From an uncultured Blautia sp. (lineage in GTDB: Bacteria > Bacillota > Clostridia > Lachnospirales > Lachnospiraceae), in the NCBI GenBank assembly GCA_900539145.1, contig UQAX01000037.1, positions 1-28,461 on the forward strand: DNA of 28,461 nt, read 5' to 3'. Shown here in pieces: positions 6,001-11,937 of this stretch; within the stretch, counting starts at the first letter, position 1, and every line of letters begins with the position of its first letter. A program made the position numbers and the translations under genes. A model generated the notes under the pieces. It worked only from the letters and a program-made list of their open reading frames with translations. It made no database searches and was not told where the DNA came from.

Positions 6001-8802
6001 TTACTGTTTCTGTTCCTCGCACAATTTCTGATATCTTTGCATCAGTTCTGCAACACAGGCAGCTTCGCTTTTATAGGCTTCACTGCCTTTTGTGAATCCG
6101 TATGCCTGCATGACTGCCATATCATTCTGGCGATGTGCTTTTCGCAGTTCCGGCGGCATGGTCAGTTCATCATAAAGATCTGCAAGGCTGCTATCCGGAT
6201 ATAATGCTCTGGCATCAAGGATTGCCTGTGCAGTCTGTTCGATTTTTTGCCGTTGCTGAGCGGTCGGCTCTGGCCATGGAAATGTATTATATACCACATT
6301 ACTTGCATAACTATAATCGCTCTTTAATCTGCCACAAACTGTTCGCATCCACGCCATATGAACATTCGATGTCAATACACCAAAATGATACAGAGAAATG
6401 TCCGGTATCAAAAACAATTTACTTCCAGCAATAACATCAGCATCGATTACTTCCATCGGAATATATCTTCGATTTTGTGAAGATACTTTCGGTAATGCTA
6501 ACGCCGGATTTATTCTGTCTTCGCTATAATATCGGAGTCGAACTGGAAATGTCGGCTTGTCAGCATAATGATTAGTATCAGGACTTGGACAACTTAATCG
6601 AAATTCACGAACGTTCTTTACACGTTCCATAATTTTAGGATATTTTTTTAACTCCGATGGCAATATATCTTTCAGCCAAAGGCAATATCTCGATTTTCTC
6701 GCAATAAAATCTTTTCCCATCATATAAGGATGTATATATTTTTCCGCCTGCGGCTCATTTTGTAGAAATATATTTTTTTCATCTTCCGTCATAACATAGT
6801 TTCCATCGTCTTTCATCTCACAGCCAATATACATTTTAGGTACATCAGAAATTGGCGTTTTTCTACTTACAATGAAAACATTATCCGCATCAACAAGATA
6901 TGGATTTATATTTTTTGCTAATGTCATTCTTCCATCAGAGAATATTTTCTTTACATTTCCACCCACCTGGCTAAATCCGACTATTACACAATGTACATGT
7001 GCCTTTAAACTAGCTTCGCTATCCCACTGAAAAGTTCTATGTGCAAAATCAATTTTCACACCTGCTTTAAAAAGCGGTTCCCATAAATTTGCAACTTGTT
7101 CACCCTGACATATTGAATTGGTAGAAACATAGGCACAATGTATCAACGTATTATTAATAAAATCTGCGGCTTTCTTATACCAGCAAGAAACGTAGTCCAA
7201 GGTTCCATAGTTTTTCCAATCTGATAAAACTAATTTTGCATCCTTTTTCTGCTCAGTGTTCATATTTTTAGTTCCTACAAATGGTGGGTTACCCATGATA
7301 TAAGATAACTGCATTTTAGGAACAATACTTTCCCAGTCCAGTTTTAGTGCATTACCTTCTACAATAAACGCATTGGTCGTCAACGGCAAAAAATCCAGAT
7401 TCATATGAACGATGTCTTCTGTTTCTTTCATCATCTGTGATTCAGCAATCCATAAAGCAGTCTTAGCAACTGTAACAGCAAAATCATTAATCTCAATTCC
7501 ATAAAACTGATCAATAGAAACGTGGATTGGTGAGGATTCATCAAAGCCAAAAGTAATCTGTCCTCTCTGCAATTCTTTTATGACTTCGTTCTCCAATCGC
7601 CGTATACTGATATATGTTTCCGTAAGGAAATTTCCACTTCCCGATGCCGGATCAAGCCACCGGAGATTTGCCAGCTTCGTCTGGAAGTCTCTCAGCTTTT
7701 TATCTTTTGTTCTCTGCACGGTTATCTGCTGAATTTCTTTCAGCTCATTTTTCAGATCGTCCAGAAACAGTGGATCAATGACCTTGTGAATATTCTCAAT
7801 GCTGGTGTAATGCATACCGCCGGAGCGTCTTGTCTCTGGATTCAACGTACTCTCGAACACAGCGCCAAATATGGTCGGACTGATTTCTGACCAGTCAAAA
7901 TCTGCTGATGCTTTTTCTAATAAAAGATTTCTGATTTCATCCGTAAAAGGCGGAATCTCAATATCTTCATTTGCAAAAAGTCCACCATTTACATACGGAA
8001 AAACTGCAAGCTGTGGGTTATCATCTTTCAAATAAGGATCTCTATCCTCCGGCTTTGTATCAAGGATCTGGAAAAGTTCGATCATTGCTTTTCTCATTTT
8101 TCTTGCATCAAATTCTTCCAGATAATCATGGAACATACCATGCTGTCCGAAAATGCCGGCATCCTCTGCATACAGGCAGAATACCATTCTGACACAAAGG
8201 ATATTCAGACTTTTCATTGCACGCTCTGTTGTTGGATCGGCATATTGTTTTGCCAGTGCATCATACAGCAACCCTACAATTTCACCTGCGGCAATGGAAA
8301 CTTCCATTTCTCTCTGAAGATTTTTGTTTCCCTCGTCCACAAGGAACTGTAACCGATAATATTCTTTTTCCAGATTCTCCAACTGGATAATCTCCGGATC
8401 ACCGCCCGGCTTTTCCATGTCATAAATATAAAATGACTGAAAATTGCTAGTTACAATCCATCTTGGTCTTTTTGAATATGGCAGTTCAGAAGAATATCTT
8501 TTTGCCTGTTCAAAGGGTGTCAGCATAGAGCCATCAGACTGCCGGATAGCAGCCGTCAGGCTCTTGTTGATACTTTTCTGTTCAATCATTACATGAGTTT
8601 TCTCAATATACCCGTCAATAAAACTGGTGTGATCAAGATGTACCTGATCCTCAAAGGAAATAAACTGTGATATTTCAGTTACACCAAATACCATTGTCAG
8701 AAGCTCCACCCAGAAAATCTGGCTGTCTCCCTTTTCATATCCACGGTCTTTCCAGTTTTTTGCAAATGCTTTCGCTGCTGCTCTTTGTTGTGCATCTGTC
8801 AT
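6001..8802 (-). CDS. Type IIG (MmeI-like) restriction-modification enzyme
   Basis: One 933-residue chain carries both cutting and methylation, close to the length of MmeI (about 920). The N-terminal nuclease has D63 and E74-Q-K76 (FIDGYIEKTHVMIEQK), a D-(X)n-E-X-K motif. A helical spacer covers about 160-370. The adenine methyltransferase has motif I DPASGSG at 384-390 and motif IV NPPF at 505-508. Residues about 640-870 form the target-recognition region, followed by a helical C-terminus. The enzyme would methylate one strand of an asymmetric site with SAM and cut outside it. AGGAGGG lies eight bases before the ATG, and the gene follows an XRE regulator by 15 bases. All motifs are intact. 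The target sequence cannot be read from here. Confidence 0.93.
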   Translation of the reverse strand: MTDAQQRAAAKAFAKNWKDRGYEKGDSQIFWVELLTMVFGVTEISQFISFEDQVHLDHTSFIDGYIEKTHVMIEQKSINKSLTAAIRQSDGSMLTPFEQAKRYSSELPYSKRPRWIVTSNFQSFYIYDMEKPGGDPEIIQLENLEKEYYRLQFLVDEGNKNLQREMEVSIAAGEIVGLLYDALAKQYADPTTERAMKSLNILCVRMVFCLYAEDAGIFGQHGMFHDYLEEFDARKMRKAMIELFQILDTKPEDRDPYLKDDNPQLAVFPYVNGGLFANEDIEIPPFTDEIRNLLLEKASADFDWSEISPTIFGAVFESTLNPETRRSGGMHYTSIENIHKVIDPLFLDDLKNELKEIQQITVQRTKDKKLRDFQTKLANLRWLDPASGSGNFLTETYISIRRLENEVIKELQRGQITFGFDESSPIHVSIDQFYGIEINDFAVTVAKTALWIAESQMMKETEDIVHMNLDFLPLTTNAFIVEGNALKLDWESIVPKMQLSYIMGNPPFVGTKNMNTEQKKDAKLVLSDWKNYGTLDYVSCWYKKAADFINNTLIHCAYVSTNSICQGEQVANLWEPLFKAGVKIDFAHRTFQWDSEASLKAHVHCVIVGFSQVGGNVKKIFSDGRMTLAKNINPYLVDADNVFIVSRKTPISDVPKMYIGCEMKDDGNYVMTEDEKNIFLQNEPQAEKYIHPYMMGKDFIARKSRYCLWLKDILPSELKKYPKIMERVKNVREFRLSCPSPDTNHYADKPTFPVRLRYYSEDRINPALALPKVSSQNRRYIPMEVIDADVIAGSKLFLIPDISLYHFGVLTSNVHMAWMRTVCGRLKSDYSYASNVVYNTFPWPEPTAQQRQKIEQTAQAILDARALYPDSSLADLYDELTMPPELRKAHRQNDMAVMQAYGFTKGSEAYKSEAACVAELMQRYQKLCEEQKQ

Positions 8803-8817
8803 TGTGGCACCCTCCTG

Positions 8818-9024
8818 TTACTTTTCATCTGTAAATTCCATCATCTCATCAACGGTGCAGTCCAGTTTCTTGCAGATTTTCTCAATCGTTTCCATTGAGA
8901 CATACTGATTTTTTCCCATTCGGGCAAGAATATTACCACTAATCCCGGTAAGGTACTGCATCTCTATCCGCTTCATATTTTTATCTATGAGCATTTTCCA
9001 TAATCTGTTATAACTTACGCCCAT
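8818..9024 (-). CDS. XRE-family regulator, likely R-M controller
   Basis: A 68-residue Cro/C1-type helix-turn-helix protein. The start at 9022-9024 is chosen because GGAGG lies six bases upstream; that site falls inside the longer reading starting at 9045. MGVSYNRLWKMLIDKNMKRI, LTGISGNILARMGKNQYVS and KICKKLDCTVDEMMEF give helices 1-5 of the XRE fold, a common mobile-element type. It is first in an operon with the type IIG enzyme and the DUF6414 fusion, so it plausibly acts as a controller delaying nuclease expression. A dyad overlapping its promoter supports autoregulation. Confidence 0.85.
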   Translation of the reverse strand: MGVSYNRLWKMLIDKNMKRIEMQYLTGISGNILARMGKNQYVSMETIEKICKKLDCTVDEMMEFTDEK

Positions 9025-9059
9025 AAGCGCCTCCATATTTTTCATATAAACATATTTTG

Positions 9060-9091
9060 ATTATATCACGATTTCGTTAGGTTAAATACCT
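9060..9091 (-). promoter_or_regulatory. Promoter and dyad of the R-M operon
   Basis: TATAAT (minus strand, 9060-9065) with a poor -35 (TATTTA, 9083-9088) 17 bases away. The dyad AGGT-TAAAT-ACCT (9079-9091) covers the -35. A weak -35 under a dyad fits control by the XRE protein. Confidence 0.5.
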
Positions 9092-9113
9092 GTAATTTTT
9101 GATATCTTCTACC

Positions 9114-9162
9114 AAATGGTTGGAGAGGCTGTTCTAACACAAGACAACCTCTCCAACCATTT
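9114..9162. terminator. Strong hairpin between ssb and the R-M operon
   Basis: A perfect 15-bp stem: AAATGGTTGGAGAGG (9114-9128) with its complement at 9148-9162 and a 19-base loop. The T run is short on both sides. Its location after the ssb stop suggests a terminator insulating the R-M operon. Confidence 0.6.
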
Positions 9163-9170
9163 ATTTCGGA

Positions 9171-9585
9171 TTAGTCAAATGGGAGCTCACCATCTGGTAC
9201 TTCTATGAATCCGTCTTCATCTGTTTTCTCTGTTCCTGACAAATTCGCTTCGGCACCGCTGTCCTTGTTCTGAGCAAATTCATGTTCTTCCACAACCACA
9301 TCTGTGGTATAAATTGTCTTCCCGTCTTTGTCCTTATAACTGCCAGTACTGATACGACCGCCAATTACAATCCTCATTCCCTTATGAAGATATTTCTGTG
9401 CAAATTCTGCACTCTTTCCGAATGTGACACAAGAAATAAAATCTGCTTCCTGCTCACCGTCACGTTTATACCTTCTGTTTACCGCAAGTGTATATCTTGC
9501 TACTGCCATATCATTATCTTTCCCGGCATATTTAATCTCCGGGTTCTTTGTCAGTCAGTCTTCCCATTAAAATCACTTTATTCAT
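9171..9585 (-). pseudogene. ssb: Single-strand DNA-binding protein, frameshifted
   Basis: The intended reading begins at ATG 9583-9585 (MNKVILMGRLT) and should continue KNPEIKYAGKDND then MAVARYTLAVNRRYKRDGEQ. A duplicated 4-base unit (GTCAGTCAG at 9550-9558 on the plus strand) shifts the frame after GRLT and brings an early stop. The rest is intact to the acidic SSB tail ending GELPFD. An internal ATG at 9509 could give 112 residues without the first beta strand of the OB-fold, unlikely to bind well. SSBs of this size are standard in Tn916-like elements, where they support replication after transfer. Removing one repeat unit would restore the gene, so slippage could toggle it. Confidence 0.82.
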
Positions 9586-10230
9586 AATCGTTACCATCCT
9601 TTCCGGGCATTTCACCCTGTAAACATTGTTATCAGTTTCATTTTTCATCAGCGGCCTGGTGTGCGTTTCCCTGTCACCTGCAGCCGTCTCAGACTGCCTC
9701 TGCCTGCATCAGCAGGACACTGACCATAAGGCTCCGGTCAGCCGCCCATCATCGGGAGTGTCATTATGATTCCGCTTGCTTCCAGAAAAAGAAAGGTCAT
9801 GGCAGAACTCCTGGTAGGCTTCCAGGGTGCACTTATCAATTGTCAAGGTTCAGCGAAGGAACATTCCAAAACGTCCTCTAATTACTAAAGTCAAATAACT
9901 TAACATGATGCAAAAGAATCGTGATATTTTTTTGCATTTTTATCATTTTTTCTTTTAATTTCATTAGTCCCTTCACATACTCTGTACTGGGACGAACAAA
10001 AACGGACATGATTTTGAAGAATTTTTGAAAAATAATTGTTCCTCTACCTATAAAGCGTTGGAAACAGTATTTACCAACCCTCTTTTGCAAGTTTTTTCGC
10101 ATAAGTGAAATATTTCCTCACTAATTGCAAGTTTCAGAGAGCGTTTGGACGGTACTTTCGCAGAAAAATTTATTTTTCCTACTAATCACACATGGGAAAG
10201 CAGAGAATGTCAGATGATTTTGAAAAAATC
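9586..10230. other. Structured non-coding region upstream of ssb
   Basis: I see no convincing gene in these 645 bases. The part at about 9650-9830 is GC-richer than the rest and holds three hairpins: CCTGC-ATCA-GCAGG (9703-9716), CTGACC...GGTCAG (9720-9741) and CCTGG...CCAGG (9810-9826). The minus strand carries TTGACA near 9841-9846 without a matching -10. The remainder (9878-10230) is AT-rich; a 74-codon reading frame there has no homology I recognise. Possibilities are a leader RNA of ssb, a single-strand origin or an oriT remnant. None can be proven by eye. Confidence 0.4.
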
Positions 10231-10270
10231 AAAAAAGAAGCATCAACCACTATTGCAGCCAATGCTTCTT
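10231..10270 (-). terminator. Terminator of the DUF6462-TnpV operon
   Basis: AAGAAGCAT (10235-10243) pairs with ATGCTTCTT (10262-10270); the minus-strand product continues into TTTTTT. Confidence 0.75.
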
Positions 10271-10286
10271 CAATTTACTTTCTTAC

Positions 10287-10586
10287 TTACGAAAGAGATT
10301 TCAATATACTTTTTATTACTTTCTTTAATTTCAATCCATCTTTCAGCCCTAGACGATAAAAAAATTCTTCTGTATCTGCTCCACTACTGAATATGGCATC
10401 ACAGTATTTTGTAATTGCCTCTTCCTGTTCTGGTGATAATGAAGCAATTACCTTTTCATATTCTTCTTCAACTTTATCTGGCTCTGTCACAGATTGCTGT
10501 TTCATTTTCCAGTCTGCATACTCTTTCCCCATGTGCTCTGTTATTGTTAGACTGATAAATTCTTCAATCTCCTTTGTCAATTTCAT
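10287..10586 (-). CDS. Small acidic hypothetical protein, DUF6809-like
   Basis: This protein has 99 residues, helical by composition: MKLTKEIEEFISLTITEHMG, then EEEYEKVIASLSPEQEEAI and FFYRLGLKDGLKLKKV. The closing 'E-x-F-x-x-G-x-x-x-G' pattern resembles the DUF6809-type small proteins of Lachnospiraceae elements, a weak similarity. It is last in a minus-strand cluster with two DUF6462 genes, TnpV and a broken small gene, and a terminator follows. An AAAGGG-type ribosome binding site lies upstream. No function is known to me. Confidence 0.65.
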   Translation of the reverse strand: MKLTKEIEEFISLTITEHMGKEYADWKMKQQSVTEPDKVEEEYEKVIASLSPEQEEAITKYCDAIFSSGADTEEFFYRLGLKDGLKLKKVIKSILKSLS

Positions 10587-10615
10587 AGATTTATACCTGC
10601 CCTTTCCATGTTATC

Positions 10616-10795
10616 TCACTGTTTCAGATAAATCCGGTAACTATCCAGAACTGAATCGGTAACACCACTTTTATATATTTTACGAATATCAACAATTTGT
10701 TCATCTTTCAACAGTTTCAACTAATCCAGTAAATCTTTTCTGCTGTTTGCAAAATTGCAGCATCTTCCATCTGCATATTCAATCCTGTATCTCAT
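10616..10795 (-). pseudogene. Small element gene with in-frame TAG
   Basis: A 59-codon frame starts MRYRIEYADGRCCNFANSRK, meets TAG at codon 25 (10721-10723), and continues in the same frame LKLLKDEQIVDIRKIYKSG to TGA at 10616-10618. Protein-like sequence on both sides and a ribosome binding site (GGAGG) nine bases after the TnpV stop show it was a real small gene. A tryptophan codon (TGG) changed to TAG is the simplest reading. Read-through is possible but unsupported. It is too short and interrupted to appear as an ordinary ORF. I do not know the function. Confidence 0.6.
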
Positions 10796-10804
10796 ACGCT
10801 CCTC

Positions 10805-11188
10805 CTATACATATACCAATTCACTCAATACAATTTCCTGCACACGATTCCTGATGTTGTTACACTGTCGCACCCATTCCATAGGATTCTGACTCTTCAG
10901 TTTCTCGGTAACTCCATCCGCAATTCTCATTTGTGCTTCAATCAGCTCATACCGTTCCTGTGTCTGTTCGTTAAGATCTGCCAGATAGCGATCCAGTTTT
11001 CCGGTCAACAAAAGATAAGAATACATCCCTGATTTATGTTTTTTCAGATATTGTTTCCGAAGTATTCCCCAGTAACCAATCGGTCGGTTTTCCTCCGGCA
11101 AGGCTAACATCGGCATGTAATAATCTCCCACCAGCACATAATCCAATCCATTGTTATCATCATGTATTATTTTTCTCTGTTCACTCAT
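10805..11188 (-). CDS. tnpV: TnpV family transposon protein
   Basis: A protein of 127 residues from ATG 11186-11188, preferred because GGAG lies just upstream; a start 18 bases earlier would overlap the preceding gene by four bases. DYVLVGDYYMPMLALPEENR, IGYWGILRKQYLKKHKSGMY, LLLTGKLDRYLADLNEQT and NPMEWVRQCNNIRNRVQEIV are the conserved blocks of TnpV, first named on Tn4451-type mobilizable transposons. Its role in transposition is not established. It sits directly after two DUF6462 genes, a frequent arrangement in these elements. Intact. Confidence 0.9.
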   Translation of the reverse strand: MSEQRKIIHDDNNGLDYVLVGDYYMPMLALPEENRPIGYWGILRKQYLKKHKSGMYSYLLLTGKLDRYLADLNEQTQERYELIEAQMRIADGVTEKLKSQNPMEWVRQCNNIRNRVQEIVLSELVYV

Positions 11189-11202
11189 GTTCTTCTCCTC
11201 TA

Positions 11203-11430
11203 TCAAATCTTCCTCTGCTCTCGCAGATACGCTTCAAATATACTTCTACGAATCAGTACTTTCTTCCCAATCTTATATACTGCTCCGGCTTCATGTGCCA
11301 TACGAACTACGGGCTTGATTCCCAGTCTGTAATATTCACATGCCATATTGTAGGTCACGTAGTCATGGCTCATAAATTCCAGATCTTCATCGTCAATCTC
11401 ATCTGAAAACATCCATACATTACCGCTCAT
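11203..11430 (-). CDS. DUF6462 family protein, second copy
   Basis: A protein of 75 residues with an acidic N-terminus (FSDEIDDEDLEFMSHDYVTY) followed by the winged-helix/Xis-like part: MACEYYRLGIKPVVRMAHEA, GAVYKIGKKVLIRRSIFEAY. The 'GAVYKIGKKVLI-R-R-x-I-F-x-x-Y-L' ending is the same pattern as the Xis-like protein near int. It overlaps the preceding DUF6462 gene by 11 bases and ends 14 bases before tnpV. Possible roles are an excision co-factor or a regulator of element genes. Confidence 0.75.
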   Translation of the reverse strand: MSGNVWMFSDEIDDEDLEFMSHDYVTYNMACEYYRLGIKPVVRMAHEAGAVYKIGKKVLIRRSIFEAYLREQRKI

Positions 11431-11689
11431 CCATCATTTCCTCCCTGCCTTTTCCTGTCGCCGGTTCATGGAATCGTTCCAGATAAGTATCAAAAATATC
11501 CTTGTTAATCAGTACCGTTCCATCTATTCTGTAAATCGCACCTGCATCACTTGCAAGTTCCAAAAGTTTCTTATGGGAGATACTGTAAATGATTTCTGCC
11601 TGTTGATAGCGCAGATACTGTCGGCGTAATTTTCTAAGCTGCTCTGGTACTTCTTTCATACTTGTAATTGGTTTATAACTTTTACCCAT
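11420..11689 (-). CDS. DUF6462 family protein, first copy
   Basis: A protein of 89 residues from ATG 11687-11689, chosen because GGAGGAAAACATC precedes it; the longer reading to 11770 runs into the lysS terminator. MGKSYKPITSMKEVPEQLRK, LRRQYLRYQQAEIIYSISHK and AIYRIDGTVLINKDIFDTYL make a typical DUF6462 protein: an N-terminal arm, then a helix-wing-helix DNA-binding part. It opens a cluster of five minus-strand genes. Three DUF6462 paralogs on one small island suggest divided tasks (excision versus gene control), an inference. Confidence 0.8.
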   Translation of the reverse strand: MGKSYKPITSMKEVPEQLRKLRRQYLRYQQAEIIYSISHKKLLELASDAGAIYRIDGTVLINKDIFDTYLERFHEPATGKGREEMMDER

Positions 11690-11759
11690 GATGTTTTCCT
11701 CCAAAATTAGATTTACTGTTTTACAGAAGCTGACCGCTGGGATGTGACTTTCCAAGAAC

Positions 11760-11795
11760 GAAAAAAGCACCTCTTAGATTAACTCTAAGAAGTGC
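11760..11795 (-). terminator. lysS: Terminator of the greA-lysS operon
   Basis: GCAC-c-TCTTAGA / TCTAAGA-a-GTGC (11767-11795) with a 5-base loop, followed on the minus strand by six T. It belongs to the element, so the island also supplies the end of the host lysS transcript. Confidence 0.85.
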
Positions 11796-11874
11796 TCTTA
11801 CTTCATTGCCCAAACCTGTGCCCTTTCACCTGAAATTCGTCATGCTTCATAACGATTCATCATTCTCCCAAATT

Positions 11875-11896
11875 TTGTTGTCAAATTGTTGTCAAA
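11875..11896. repeat. Perfect tandem 11-bp repeat, right-end arm sites
   Basis: TTGTTGTCAAA occurs twice in a row (11875-11885 and 11886-11896), 42 bases past the lysS stop. Variants of the same word lie near int at 1755-1813. This matches arm-type integrase sites at both ends of an element. Confidence 0.65.
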
Positions 11897-11937
11897 TGCG
11901 GTCTGACATCATGGTTTTAGACATTTTATATTTAAAT

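Noticed and set aside
8818..9045. Start of the XRE gene at 9045
   Set aside because: The ribosome binding site GGAGG lies inside that extension and points to the ATG at 9024.
9878..10102. Minus-strand ORF of 74 codons
   Set aside because: Poor ribosome binding site, composition like translated AT-rich spacer, no recognisable motif.
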